Part shown: positions 1 through 8,773 of the stretch, in pieces
Layout: each line of letters begins with the position of its first letter
Position numbering within the stretch: position 1 is the first letter of the stretch
Assembly (NCBI RefSeq): GCF_013391085.1
Contig: NZ_CP058334.1
Coordinates: 2,914,001-2,978,000, forward strand
DNA length: 64,000 bases
Reading direction: 5' to 3'
Origin: Natronomonas halophila
Lineage (GTDB): Archaea > Halobacteriota > Halobacteria > Halobacteriales > Haloarculaceae
Program-made: the position numbers and the translations under genes
Notes under the pieces: generated by a model
What the model was told of the DNA's origin: nothing
The model's database searches: none
The model's input: only the letters and a program-made list of their open reading frames with translations

Positions 1-131
1 ACCTTGATTGGGGCCTCTCCGGTCGGTGCCGCATCGAGAATCGCCACGTCGTTCGTCTCGTGGAGTGCGTCGACGAGATGGCTGCCGATAAATCCCGCCC
101 CGCCCGTCACCAACACGCGTTCTCCGTCCAT
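1..131 (-). CDS. NAD-dependent sugar epimerase/dehydratase, N-terminal fragment (runs off window)
   Basis: Only the first 43 codons are inside the window; the gene continues beyond base 1. The start ATG is at 131-129. Residues 10-18 read GGAGFIGSH, the Rossmann NAD(P)-binding signature of extended SDR enzymes such as UDP-glucose 4-epimerase. The following residues fit the strand-helix-strand ending in an acidic residue (ILDA) that binds the adenosine ribose. It is divergent from the Nudix gene at 253 and likely supplies a nucleotide sugar for the glycan island. The exact sugar substrate cannot be told from this fragment. Confidence 0.85.
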   Translation of the reverse strand, partial: MDGERVLVTGGAGFIGSHLVDALHETNDVAILDAAPTGEAPIK

Positions 132-217
132 GGTGGATGCTTTCAGGAGGGCACCAAGAGGGTTGTGAACCAACGCCGGTAACCAGTCTCCGGGTGGTTG
201 ATTCTGCCGTAGTCGAA

Positions 218-228
218 CTTATTATAGG
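218..228 (+). promoter_or_regulatory. TATA-like promoter element of the Nudix gene
   Basis: The sequence cttattatagg is centred about 30 bp before the ATG at 253. That is the spacing expected for a leaderless haloarchaeal transcript. Confidence 0.5.
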
Positions 229-252
229 ACTGCTGTAATTCTGAACGATCGT

Positions 253-690
253 ATGGGGTGGGTACGGAACGCCGAGGAGAACGCCGGTGGGAGCGGACAG
301 TCCCCGGTTCGAGTCAGACGTGGGGTCAAAGCGTTGGTAACCAGCGGTTCAGCGGTGTTGCTCGTCAAAGAGCGACACAACGACGGGACCCACTTTTGGA
401 CCGTGCCAGGCGGCGGCGTTCGGTCCGGCGAATCGCACCTGCAGGCGCTTCGCCGCGAGCTGCGCGAGGAACTCGATTGTGAGGTACGTATCGGCGATAC
501 AGCTGGCGCGGTTTGGTACGCACATCGCTCTGAGGCAGCGTTGGTCTCGAGGTATACGGTCATGGACTGTGATATTGTCTCGCGGCCATCGCCGACCCTC
601 AGAGAGGGCGTCTCCGAGTACCGCTGGGCAGATCCTGGGTCGCTTCCACCGCGGACGCTTCCACAACTCCGCCAATTCTTATGTGATTAA
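253..690 (+). CDS. Nudix hydrolase
   Basis: 145 aa. It contains a clear Nudix box at residues 54-75: G54, five residues, E60, seven residues, then RELREE at 68-73, the Mg2+-binding glutamates. The last glycine of the consensus is replaced by Asp75. Nudix enzymes cleave nucleoside diphosphates linked to another group, such as nucleotide sugars or oxidised NTPs; the substrate here is unknown. A TATA-like box 30 bp upstream supports the ATG at 253 and a leaderless mRNA. The gene lies between a sugar epimerase and a sugar nucleotidyltransferase, so a nucleotide-sugar housekeeping role is possible but is only inference from position. Confidence 0.85.
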   Translation: MGWVRNAEENAGGSGQSPVRVRRGVKALVTSGSAVLLVKERHNDGTHFWTVPGGGVRSGESHLQALRRELREELDCEVRIGDTAGAVWYAHRSEAALVSRYTVMDCDIVSRPSPTLREGVSEYRWADPGSLPPRTLPQLRQFLCD

Positions 691-702
691 AAAGAGCCGC
701 GG

Positions 703-1460
703 TTAGTCGTCTGTCTCGCTGGGGGCTGCCTCAGAGCGAGGCTCTTCGAGGCCGTCGGAGAGACGGCGTTCGGCTTCCTCTTGATCTTCGGGATAGCCGA
801 CGTCGATCCGCCAGCCCTCCAGCCCAATCGCGTCGATCGTGCGGCCGGACTGAATGAGGAGGTTAATCGCATCAGAGAGTTCGTACTCGCCACGGTCCGA
901 CGGCTGGACGAGATGACAGGCATGGAAGATTGCTGGCGAGAACGTGTAGAAGCCGTCATCACGAGATTGGACGGCGGATCGTCGGGCTTTTCGACGACGT
1001 CCGTGATTTCGCCGTAGTCGTTCGTGTCACAAACACCGTAGCGGGAGGCCTCCTCCCTCGGCACCTCCTCGACGAGGAACGCAGCATCGGTCCGGTTCTC
1101 TTGCTGACGTTTCACGACGTCGGCGAGGTTGGCCTCGAAGATGTTGTCCCCGAGGATGAGCATGAAGTCGTCGTCAACGTGGTCTTCGACTGTCAGCAGG
1201 GCGTGGGCAAGCCCCTGCTGTTCTCGCTGGTGGGTGTAGGTGATCGGGACACCCTCGTATTCGTCGCCGTAGTGGTCGATAATCTTCTCCTTGAGATAGC
1301 CAACGACGACGACGAGTTCGTCGGCTCCGAGTTCGAGGAGTTGGTCAAAACAGTGAGTGAGAAGCGGCTTGTCGTTGACTTCGACCATCCCTTTCGGTTT
1401 GTCGTCCGTGAGTGGCCGGAGACGAGTCCCCTTCCCCGCAGCGAGTACGACCGCTTTCAT
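703..1460 (-). pseudogene. Sugar-1-phosphate nucleotidyltransferase (RmlA/GalU/AglF-like), frameshifted
   Basis: The start ATG is at 1460-1458. The N-terminal part has the nucleotidyltransferase signature AGKGTRLRPLT (about residues 8-18) followed by KP and the metal-site region GDNIF. Reading is intact to about residue 168 (EKPDDPPSNLVMT). There the frame breaks: the minus strand reads ATGACGGCTTC where ATGACGGGCTTC would continue the protein. One G seems missing near 953-954. In the next frame the rest is clear (FYTFSPAIFHA..., ending at TAA 705-703) with the expected C-terminal content. Intact homologues activate glucose or another hexose as UDP- or dTDP-sugar. It is either a true pseudogene or a sequencing error in a G run. 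Confidence 0.8.
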
Positions 1461-1596
1461 TGTAGTACCACTTTCGAGTGAACGAAGTCCGTTAAGCGTT
1501 TCGAGACATACGGGTCGAAAGCACTGGGGGCATCGACCAGTATCGTCAAACGATTTAGGGTGAAGTTTAGAAGGAAATGATTGCATAGTAAGAGAT

Positions 1597-1839
1597 ATGT
1601 CCGAATTCCCGCGGGAGATTGATTTACAGCGGACTCCGGATTTTCTCTTCGAGACCGGCAGTATTCTGTCGTTGGTCTGCAGCGTTCTGTTTATCGTAGC
1701 TTTACTATCGACAGCTGCACTTACGTACTTCACCAGCGGGTTCCCGACGATCGGTGTCCTCGCATCGGCAACGTTCGGGCTGTTGGCGTTCCTTGGAGTT
1801 GGACTGCTGTACTGGAGTTCGAAACTCGCCGAGGTCTAA
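1597..1839 (+). CDS. Small two-helix membrane protein, unknown function
   Basis: 80 aa with a polar N-terminus and two hydrophobic segments at about residues 22-46 and 50-73, so probably a double-spanning membrane protein. A TATA-like gtttagaagg at 1565-1574 lies about 28 bp before the ATG, supporting this start and leaderless expression. It ends against the minus-strand pseudogene, overlapping its stop by a few bases. Small proteins of this shape are common in haloarchaeal glycan loci, but I do not recognise a family. Confidence 0.6.
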   Translation: MSEFPREIDLQRTPDFLFETGSILSLVCSVLFIVALLSTAALTYFTSGFPTIGVLASATFGLLAFLGVGLLYWSSKLAEV

Positions 1840-2136
1840 CTCTCCGGAGGCTCGGCCAAACCTCGCGAACCGTTTTGTATTACCCAGACACCTGCTGCGA
1901 TAATTTCGACGACCACCGCTGGCCAGCGATCACCACGCAGATAGAGCATGGCCGTCGGTAGATGATACTCGGTGCGTGGTCATAGGACCGGATCGGCGTA
2001 CCTGAGACGTTTATCAGGAGTAAATCAGGCCGGTGGTGAGAGACTTTGACGGCAAGCAGGAGTGAGGTGACGCTTCGGTGTAGGGGATGCCGAGCAGACT
2101 ACCCAGAGCGATAAAAAGGACGAACGCCACGCTCAT
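1836..2136 (-). pseudogene. Decayed YdjM/DUF457-like membrane metal-dependent hydrolase (C-terminal half)
   Basis: No single frame is open, but minus-strand translation in different frames gives pieces that line up with the intact homologue at 5709-6209. The first is FVLFIALGSLLGIPY, then SHHRPDLLLINVSG (compare HLVLDALLVKPSG). After a frame change comes EYHLPTAMLYLRGDRWPAVV (compare PGLYLSTDRWPVLV), ending in GVWVIQN. A TGA falls just before the last block. This is a frameshifted remnant of the same family, and it accounts for most of the 330-bp gap between 1839 and 2168. Confidence 0.65.
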
Positions 2137-2167
2137 TACAGTCGCTTCTCTTTACTGAATTACTTCG

Positions 2168-4078
2168 ATGGACGCTGGCGTGGAATTGGACGTAGGGGAG
2201 TTGGTTTCGCTCCGGCGGCTAGCCGGTCTCGGGGCGATCCTCTCGGGGGGTGCGACCATATTCGCGTTCCAGAACTTCCTCGCGCTCACGATGGTCCCCG
2301 CCGGGATTACAGTTGGGCTTCTCCTCTATTCCATCCTTGGCGTGGCGGATCACTCGGTTTCGCAGACGTTAGCCACGACGAAGATTACGGACCGGCGGTT
2401 GCCGACGGTGCTTACGATCGTCTTCCTTCTTGCGAGTGCAGTCTCGGTGGTTTCGCTGACGAGAGGCTACTATACGAAACCGCTACTGTACTATCTGATG
2501 ATCGGCACCGCTGGGGTAGCGCTCTTTTTCCGAATCGTCCTCACGGATGCAGTGCGAACGAACGTGGTGTTGGTCGTCCTCTTCGGTCTCAACACGTTCG
2601 GCAGTAACCAGATCGTCTTTCCGCAGATGCGCGGTCCGGATGGGGGGTATCACATCGAACTCGTTCGGTACATCTACGAGACTGGCTTTGTCGTCGAGAG
2701 CTCGGCGACATACGCCGGATTTCCGGGCCAGCATCTCGGGCCTGCAATGGCGGCCAACCTGACTGGACTGTCCCCCGAGAGTACGTACCTTCTGTTTGGT
2801 ACCGCGCTGATGTTGATCGGCTCGTTCCTCACCTACTGTGTTGGCCTCCGACTGGCCAACCAGGAGTACGCCCTGCTCGCGATGCTCATCTACGCAAGTA
2901 TGAGTTACGTCGTCTACCGCGGTGGTCACCCAACCCAGCAGGCCCACATCCTTCCAATATTCTTCCTCCTGTACGTCGCGGCGATTTATCTCTACTTCAA
3001 CCCGTCACTCAGAAACCGTCTTGCGTTCATCGTGGCGGGTCTCATGCTCATCGCGACGCATCACCACACGTCCTTGATCGCGGTTATCATGCTTGGGGCG
3101 CTTTTGGTCGGCTTCCTTGGCGCGAAGTACGTACAGTCGCTGTCTGATATCGTCCTTGCCGAACGAATCCAGCAGGTCGGATCGGCTGTAACGGAGAAGG
3201 CGATCTCACATGGCCTGCTGATTCTCGTGTTGTTCAGCACGATTTTCTACGTCCATCTCACCATTACGTCGGGTTACCTCCCGAGTTTAGCCGGCTACGT
3301 GTTGAGTTTCATCCAGTCCCTCCTCGGTGCAGAAACGAGTGGCTCGCTCGCTGGGGCTTCACGGTTCGCCGCGATTCCGCCACGGGTCTTTCTCATCAAC
3401 ACTACTGGCGAAGGGATACTCGTGTTTCTCGTCGTCCTCGGGGGATTGACCCATCTCGTGTATCAAGACCGCATCGGGATCATGATGATCGTCTGGCTCG
3501 CCTTTGCTGGCGCGTTGGCGCTTCTCGGCGTGGTTATTGAGTTTCCGTTCATCATCCCTCAACGTATCTACGTCATGGCACAGATGACTGCTATGGGATT
3601 CCTGGCAGCTACCGGACTCGTCTACCTCCTCAATCAGGGCCACGCGTCCGCACGTCAATCGGTGGCGGCGGTCGGCCTCGTCGCGGGCGTCGTCTTCCTG
3701 CTGATTTTCTTCTCGACGGCCAGTACCGTCGCCGGGATCGAAACGAGTCCATTTAATCAAGAAGTACTCTATCCGATTGAATATCAAGTAGCAGAAGAAG
3801 ACCAAACTAGGGAATTTTGGAACCAGGTCGGTGAAGCAGAAGCTGAACTTCAGTGGGCACATCAACTTCCAGCGAATGAGCACACAATCGATTACTCGAC
3901 GGTGGAAGAAGGCGCCATCGGAGTTAGCTACCACCGTATTGACACAGGGGTGACCGTACATGGAGGTAGTGGTATTGGTGCGGCATCTTATGTTTCTCCT
4001 TCAAATCCGACAGAAGGATTGGAAAATAACAGAAAATTCTATGATAACGGGCCTGTCGAATTATACTATATTTCATAA
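2168..4078 (+). CDS. Multi-pass membrane protein, GT-C glycosyltransferase-like
   Basis: 636 aa. About a dozen hydrophobic segments fill residues 15-530, followed by a roughly 100-residue polar C-terminal domain. The first large loop contains RGPDGGYHIELVRYIYETG, an acidic and His loop typical of GT-C enzymes that use lipid-linked sugars. ATHHHTS (about residue 299) is matched by FTHQVST in the related protein at 61136-63100. It probably transfers a sugar from a dolichyl-phosphate donor on the outer face of the membrane, or helps assemble the glycan; neither is proven. The last 300 bp of the gene are visibly A+T-richer than the rest, as if the C-terminal domain came from another source. Confidence 0.7.
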   Translation: MDAGVELDVGELVSLRRLAGLGAILSGGATIFAFQNFLALTMVPAGITVGLLLYSILGVADHSVSQTLATTKITDRRLPTVLTIVFLLASAVSVVSLTRGYYTKPLLYYLMIGTAGVALFFRIVLTDAVRTNVVLVVLFGLNTFGSNQIVFPQMRGPDGGYHIELVRYIYETGFVVESSATYAGFPGQHLGPAMAANLTGLSPESTYLLFGTALMLIGSFLTYCVGLRLANQEYALLAMLIYASMSYVVYRGGHPTQQAHILPIFFLLYVAAIYLYFNPSLRNRLAFIVAGLMLIATHHHTSLIAVIMLGALLVGFLGAKYVQSLSDIVLAERIQQVGSAVTEKAISHGLLILVLFSTIFYVHLTITSGYLPSLAGYVLSFIQSLLGAETSGSLAGASRFAAIPPRVFLINTTGEGILVFLVVLGGLTHLVYQDRIGIMMIVWLAFAGALALLGVVIEFPFIIPQRIYVMAQMTAMGFLAATGLVYLLNQGHASARQSVAAVGLVAGVVFLLIFFSTASTVAGIETSPFNQEVLYPIEYQVAEEDQTREFWNQVGEAEAELQWAHQLPANEHTIDYSTVEEGAIGVSYHRIDTGVTVHGGSGIGAASYVSPSNPTEGLENNRKFYDNGPVELYYIS

Positions 4079-4128
4079 GTATTGGGGTAAGTAGTGATGA
4101 CAGGATACCTGACCGGAATTAAGATCTA

Positions 4129-5241
4129 ATGAAGAATCTTCAGATACTCCGGGTTGCGACCGATGCGTACCCAGACGTACTCGGCGGCGGAGCGCTTCAC
4201 GCCCACGAGTTATCGTCGCTGCAAGCGGAGATGGGCCACGATGTCACGCTGTTGACCTCAGACCACGGCGACCACGAAAAGCCACGGCGGGAAACGCGTG
4301 CCGGATACGAGGTGCGACGGTATCGCCAGCTCGCCCGGCCGTTCGGCAACAGCATCACGCCGGGGATGATCCCCGCGATGCACCGGTTGCTCGAGAGCCA
4401 CGATATCGTGCATGCTCACTCGCATCTGTATTTCTCGACGAACATGGCAGCGCTTTTGGCTCGGGTCGATTCGACACCGCTGGTCATCACGAATCACGGC
4501 CTCCACTCTCAGACGGCCCCGATGGCGGTCCAGAAAGCGTATGCACCGCTTGCGAAGTTCACGTTCAATGCCGCCGATCGGGTCCTCTGTTATACCGAGA
4601 CTGACCGGGATCGACTGCGGGAACGCGGCATCACCGCGCCGGTTTCGGTGATTCACAACGGCATCGACTGTGACACGTTCGTCCCGGACGCGAGTGTTGC
4701 CGAGCAACCCCAAATACTGTTTGTCGGCCGTCTCAAGGCGGCAAAGGGCGTTCGCGAACTGCTGGACGCCTTCGCCCTGCTCGCGGACGATATGTCTGGC
4801 GTAACCCTGCGATTCGTCGGCGAAGGGCCGCTCCGCGAGGAGTTAGAACAGACAGTCACCGAGTACGGCCTGACGGACCGCGTCACGTTCGCTGGCCGGG
4901 TGCCCAACGAGGAGTTGCCGAAAACCTACGCGGAGAGTGCCGTCTTCGCACTCCCGAGCGAAGTCGAGGGATTCCCCCGGACGGTACTGGAGGCGATGGC
5001 GTGTGGCACACCGGTCGTCACCAGCGAACTCCCTCAACTGCAGTCGGTCGTTGAACAGGTTGGGGAGACCGCGCCGTTCGGCGACGTCGAGGCGCTTGCA
5101 GCAGCGTTACAGCGGCTGTTGGCGGCGCCCGACCGTCGGGAGCGGCTCGGTCGGCGGGCCCGAGAGTGTGTTCTCGGGGAGTACTCGTGGGGCGAGACGG
5201 TCCGGGAGACGACCGCCGTGTATCACGAGTTGGTGGAGTGA
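4129..5241 (+). CDS. Glycosyltransferase family 4
   Basis: 370 aa with a GT-B fold. The N-terminal acceptor half opens with VATDAYPDVLGGGALHAHEL, including the glycine-rich loop. The C-terminal nucleotide-sugar half has VGRLKAAKGVRELLDAF near residue 197 and the E-x7-E motif EGFPRTVLEAMACGTPVV near residue 279. It is cytoplasmic and retaining, and adds one sugar to a lipid-linked glycan. The sugar is unknown. It is followed after 6 bp by the gene at 5248, so it heads a short operon to 6209. Confidence 0.9.
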   Translation: MKNLQILRVATDAYPDVLGGGALHAHELSSLQAEMGHDVTLLTSDHGDHEKPRRETRAGYEVRRYRQLARPFGNSITPGMIPAMHRLLESHDIVHAHSHLYFSTNMAALLARVDSTPLVITNHGLHSQTAPMAVQKAYAPLAKFTFNAADRVLCYTETDRDRLRERGITAPVSVIHNGIDCDTFVPDASVAEQPQILFVGRLKAAKGVRELLDAFALLADDMSGVTLRFVGEGPLREELEQTVTEYGLTDRVTFAGRVPNEELPKTYAESAVFALPSEVEGFPRTVLEAMACGTPVVTSELPQLQSVVEQVGETAPFGDVEALAAALQRLLAAPDRRERLGRRARECVLGEYSWGETVRETTAVYHELVE

Positions 5242-5247
5242 CGCGGA

Positions 5248-5709
5248 ATGTTGGAGACGCGTCGTGAGCGGCTCGGTGCGCTGCTCGTCGTCGGCTGTCT
5301 CATCGGTGTGGTCCTCTTCGGCGCGGGCACGATTCCGTCAGTCGATGTGACGACCGACTACGAAAGCCGTGTCGGCGAACGGGTCCAGGTCGCCGGGACC
5401 GTCGTCGACACTGACCCGGTCCGCATCGACCATGAGGGGGTCGTGCTGACCGTCGTTGGGGCCGAATCGAGCACAGATGAACCGATCAAGAGGGGTGACC
5501 ACCTCGTCGTCTATGGGACAGTGGAACCCGACCGCACCATCGCGGCCCACAATATCGTCGTCCGGTCCTCCTGGGAGTTCCAGTACCTGTATGGAGTGTC
5601 GCTGGTCGGCGCGCTCTGGGTACTCGGGCGGTTCCTCCGTGGATGGCGGCTCGACGTCAGTCGGTTGGCGTTTGAACCGCGGCAGGCGGGCGAGGAGGAG
5701 ACGAACTGA
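5248..5709 (+). CDS. Membrane-anchored OB-fold-like protein, unknown function
   Basis: 153 aa with one hydrophobic segment at residues 9-28 and another at about 112-131. Between them lies a beta-rich extracytoplasmic stretch (GERVQVAGTVVDTDPVRI ... GDHLVVYGTVEPDRTI) that reads like a small OB-fold of the CcmE or nucleic-acid-binding type. No catalytic residues are evident. The start is 6 bp after the GT4 stop, and the stop shares a base with the next ATG (TGATG), so it is translated in the same operon. The role in glycan assembly is unknown. Confidence 0.65.
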   Translation: MLETRRERLGALLVVGCLIGVVLFGAGTIPSVDVTTDYESRVGERVQVAGTVVDTDPVRIDHEGVVLTVVGAESSTDEPIKRGDHLVVYGTVEPDRTIAAHNIVVRSSWEFQYLYGVSLVGALWVLGRFLRGWRLDVSRLAFEPRQAGEEETN

Positions 5710-6209
5710 TGGTGGATCTGCTGACCCATGTGCTGGTTGCGTACGCGCTGGCGACATCGCTATCGATTCGGTACGCGTGGGTAAGCCCGCCCCTGGTTAC
5801 TGTCGCGATGATGGGGGCGGTCATCCCCGATCTCTCGCGGCTGTCGTTGCTCGTTGCCGAGGAGACGGTGACGTCCCTGTTCGGCATTCCCTTCGCGTGG
5901 TTCGGCTTCCACACGCTCGGAGGCGTCGTGGTCGCGAGCCTCGTTGGCGTAGTCCTCGCCAGCAAGGAGTACCGGCCGCGGGTGGCGCTGTTGCTCCCGC
6001 TCGGCGCCGGGACGCATCTGGTTCTCGACGCACTGCTGGTCAAGCCCTCCGGCGTCGCGGCACCGCTGTGGTGGCCGCTCGCGGCGCATGGCACTCCGAC
6101 ACCGGGGTTGTATCTCAGTACCGACCGCTGGCCAGTGCTGGTCGCAGGTGGGTGTGCAGCCTCGGTGTGGGGGGTGCGGTACCGGATTCTCGGCGACGGC
6201 GACAAGTGA
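5709..6209 (+). CDS. YdjM/DUF457-like membrane-bound metal-dependent hydrolase
   Basis: 166 aa, several transmembrane segments. It keeps the family's scattered metal-ligand pattern: LTHVL near residue 6, GAVIPDLSR near 37, FHTLGG near 65 and HLVLDALL near 102. Members are integral membrane proteins of poorly defined hydrolase activity. The ATG overlaps the stop of the previous gene by one base. A decayed relative lies at 1836-2136, so the island once had two copies or a duplication. Confidence 0.75.
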   Translation: MVDLLTHVLVAYALATSLSIRYAWVSPPLVTVAMMGAVIPDLSRLSLLVAEETVTSLFGIPFAWFGFHTLGGVVVASLVGVVLASKEYRPRVALLLPLGAGTHLVLDALLVKPSGVAAPLWWPLAAHGTPTPGLYLSTDRWPVLVAGGCAASVWGVRYRILGDGDK

Positions 6210-6249
6210 CGGGAGACGTCTCGGGTGTCTGACTGCCGGTCGTGGATCG

Positions 6250-7341
6250 CTACTCGTCGGCCGCCTGTCGGCCCTCGGCCATCGGCGTCGCCTCGACGAC
6301 GGCCTCCATTGCGGCGACGGCCTTCCGGTCTTCCTCGGGCGGCGTCGGCAGCGGACGGTCGTGATCAATAGCGTCCGCGAGGTGGTCAAGCTGTGTCGAA
6401 AAGCCCGCGTCCGGGATGCGGTAGTCGTCCAGCAAGCGGTTGGTTACCAGGTCAAGTCCCGACAGAACGCTCCCGACACCGGCTTGGGTGATGCCGCTGA
6501 GGAGGACACTCAGCACCCGGGTCGCGGAGTGGTCCGGCTCGCGGTCGAAGTGAATCGTGAGATCGCGATAGATGTCGACGAGGACGATGCCATCGGTGCC
6601 AACGACAACGAACCACCATTCGCTGATGGGGGCGTCTAAGAGCATCGTGACATTGCCGTCCGCGCTGTCGTCGTTGGTGAACCGGGCGCGAATCGTCCCG
6701 TAGGTGGAGTCGGGCGTGGGAGTGGCCGTTGCCTCAGCGAGATCGATGTCTCCGAGGACATCCCGGGTGAGGTACATCAGGTGGGCGGCCTCGTCCCAGA
6801 ACAGGCGGTAGAGCTTCCACTCTGCGGTGGCGGTGGCAGGCCGGGCGGCATCGTCGAGATACTCCTTGGCGCGTTTCTCCTCGGATTCGGGTTTGACCAT
6901 GTGCGTCCGGGTAATCGTTCCGAGTTCGCCGGACTCGATCAGGCCGCGAGTCTCTTCGATGGCATCCATGTACAGGAAGTTGTGGACGACTGAGAGGACA
7001 CGTTCGTTGGTGTCGGCGGCCTCGACCATCGCGGCAGCCTCGGCCTCGGTCATCGCCATCGGCTTCTCACAGAGGACGTGACAGCCAGCCTCCAGTGCAT
7101 CGACGGCCTGCTGGCGGTGGACCGATGGAGGTGTACACAGCGAGACGGCGTCGACGGCCCCATAGCAGTCTTGGAAGCTGTCGGCGGCCCGGAGGTCGTA
7201 CTCCGCGGCGGCCGTAGCTGCTCTGGTCTCGTTGCGGTCGTAGACAGTGGTGACTTCGAAGCGGTCGTGGTTCTGGAGCGCGGGGATGTGCCGGCTCGTC
7301 GCGATGTTGCCCGCCCCCACGACGCCCACTCGAATCGGCAT
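6250..7341 (-). CDS. Gfo/Idh/MocA-family NAD(P)-dependent oxidoreductase
   Basis: 363 aa from the ATG at 7341. An upstream in-frame extension to 7419 has no Rossmann content, so I prefer the internal start, MPIRVGVVGAGNIA. GAGNIA (residues 9-14) binds the dinucleotide, and CEKP (91-94) is the family's conserved Lys-Pro motif. The C-terminal half is the alpha/beta substrate domain. These enzymes oxidise or reduce sugar rings, for example UDP-GlcNAc 3-dehydrogenases in surface-glycan pathways. It converges with the DUF457-like gene and faces the sulfatase-like gene at 7490 across a short divergent promoter region. Confidence 0.88.
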   Translation of the reverse strand: MPIRVGVVGAGNIATSRHIPALQNHDRFEVTTVYDRNETRAATAAAEYDLRAADSFQDCYGAVDAVSLCTPPSVHRQQAVDALEAGCHVLCEKPMAMTEAEAAAMVEAADTNERVLSVVHNFLYMDAIEETRGLIESGELGTITRTHMVKPESEEKRAKEYLDDAARPATATAEWKLYRLFWDEAAHLMYLTRDVLGDIDLAEATATPTPDSTYGTIRARFTNDDSADGNVTMLLDAPISEWWFVVVGTDGIVLVDIYRDLTIHFDREPDHSATRVLSVLLSGITQAGVGSVLSGLDLVTNRLLDDYRIPDAGFSTQLDHLADAIDHDRPLPTPPEEDRKAVAAMEAVVEATPMAEGRQAADE

Positions 7342-7453
7342 GTCCGAGGAGTGAGGTGATTCGGGCAAAGGCATTCCGGTCGAAGCGAAATGGGGGAGAG
7401 AACTTGTCGTAGATATCAAGGATACTTGCCTCGGCAGGGCGGGGTCAAGAGCA

Positions 7454-7465
7454 ATTGATTAATAC
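7454..7465 (+). promoter_or_regulatory. TATA-like promoter of the sulfatase-like gene
   Basis: attgattaatac is centred 30 bp before the ATG at 7490, consistent with a leaderless transcript that may read through the tightly packed genes to 11722. Confidence 0.5.
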
Positions 7466-7489
7466 GGCAAGACTATTGGTCAATAATAG

Positions 7490-8773
7490 ATGACTGAGCC
7501 TGGGGGGCCGAACATTGTTTTGCTTACGTTGGATGCACTTCGCGCCGATCACGTCTCCTCGTGCGGCTACGACCGGGAGACGACGCCGAATCTCGATCGG
7601 TTCGCTGCGGAGAATGTACAGTTCTCGAATGCCTACAGCGTAAGCACGCACACACGAGAGGCGATTCCGGGCTTGCTGACCGGCCGGTATCCGAACGCCT
7701 GCGTGGACGATGGCTACGAACTCGCGGCGGATACGATCGCTTCGCACCTGCGTGAGACAGACTACACGACAGGAGCGTTCCACGCAAATCCGTACGTGTC
7801 TCGGGCTTACGGCTTTGACCGTGATTTCGACGTGTTCGACGACGACCTCTATCTTGGCCAGCACAAACTCGTCGCGCTCGCGCAACGGGCCTATGACAAG
7901 ATACGGAACCGCCACTACGCCCGTGCGGAGACCATTAACGAACGAGCACTGGAGTTCGTCGACTCGGCCGAGGAGCCGTTCTTTCTATGGGCGCACTACA
8001 TGGACCCGCATGGCCCCTACAGTCCGCCACAGGAGTACCAGACCGTCTTCCACGACGAGTACGTCCGAATGAAGCGCGCCCAGAAGATGTACAAGCGAGC
8101 GGCCGTGTCGGACCCTGAAAGCATCACCGACGACGAGCGGCAAGAGATGGTGAATCTTTACGACGAAGAAATACGGTATGCCGACGCGCAGCTGGGGGCT
8201 TTCTTGGACGAACTGGAGGCGCGCGGACTGCTCGAGGAGACGCTGGTAATCGTCACGGCCGACCACGGCGACGCCTTCGGGGAGCGGGGGTATTACGGTC
8301 ACCCGAGGGAGCTGGACCCGGAGCTGTTGCGCGTGCCGCTTGTGGCCCGCGGGCCGGGCGTGCCCGCCGGCGAAATCGAGGTGCCCACGAGCACCGTCGA
8401 CGTCGTGCCGACCGTGCTGGAGGCGACCGGGTACAGTGTGGCGTCGTTGCCCGGGACGTCCCTGCGCGAGATTGCGGGCGATACCGAGGCGTACGCCGAC
8501 CGCACGGTGTTCTCGGGGGTGCGCGGAGACGACCGGTACGACGAGGAGCACCTCCGGCGGTTCCGCGCGGACTCGCTGGATGGGTGGGCGCGCGTGGAGC
8601 GGGCGATTGAGTCGGACGAGGTAGTTGACTCGGAGGGCGACGAGGAGTTGCTTGAGTCGCTCAGGAGTCATAGCGATCGACTGCTAGACGGGGTCGCCGT
8701 GTCGGGTGACGCCGGGGAAAGGGCATCGAAGGATGTCGAACGGCGACTGGAGGCGCTGGGGTACAAGGAATGA
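7490..8773 (+). CDS. Alkaline-phosphatase-superfamily enzyme annotated as sulfatase, Thr at nucleophile site
   Basis: 427 aa. It has the sulfatase-fold order: TLDALRADH (about residues 13-21, metal Asp), THTREAIPGLLTGRYP (about 50-65), HYMDPHGPY (about 168) and TADHGDAFGE (about 256), then GHPREL. Canonical sulfatases need a Cys or Ser that becomes formylglycine in C-x-P-x-R. Here the position is occupied by Thr, as in LtaS/EptA-type phosphotransferases. It has no signal peptide or membrane segment, so it acts in the cytoplasm. It may transfer or remove a phosphate or sulfate group on a glycan precursor; the real reaction is unknown. Its last 4 bp overlap the next gene. Confidence 0.8.
   Translation: MTEPGGPNIVLLTLDALRADHVSSCGYDRETTPNLDRFAAENVQFSNAYSVSTHTREAIPGLLTGRYPNACVDDGYELAADTIASHLRETDYTTGAFHANPYVSRAYGFDRDFDVFDDDLYLGQHKLVALAQRAYDKIRNRHYARAETINERALEFVDSAEEPFFLWAHYMDPHGPYSPPQEYQTVFHDEYVRMKRAQKMYKRAAVSDPESITDDERQEMVNLYDEEIRYADAQLGAFLDELEARGLLEETLVIVTADHGDAFGERGYYGHPRELDPELLRVPLVARGPGVPAGEIEVPTSTVDVVPTVLEATGYSVASLPGTSLREIAGDTEAYADRTVFSGVRGDDRYDEEHLRRFRADSLDGWARVERAIESDEVVDSEGDEELLESLRSHSDRLLDGVAVSGDAGERASKDVERRLEALGYKE

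Noticed and set aside
7490-8773. Plain call of arylsulfatase
   Set aside because: The formylglycine Cys/Ser motif C-x-P-x-R is not present; Thr occupies the site, so a formylglycine sulfatase is not supported.
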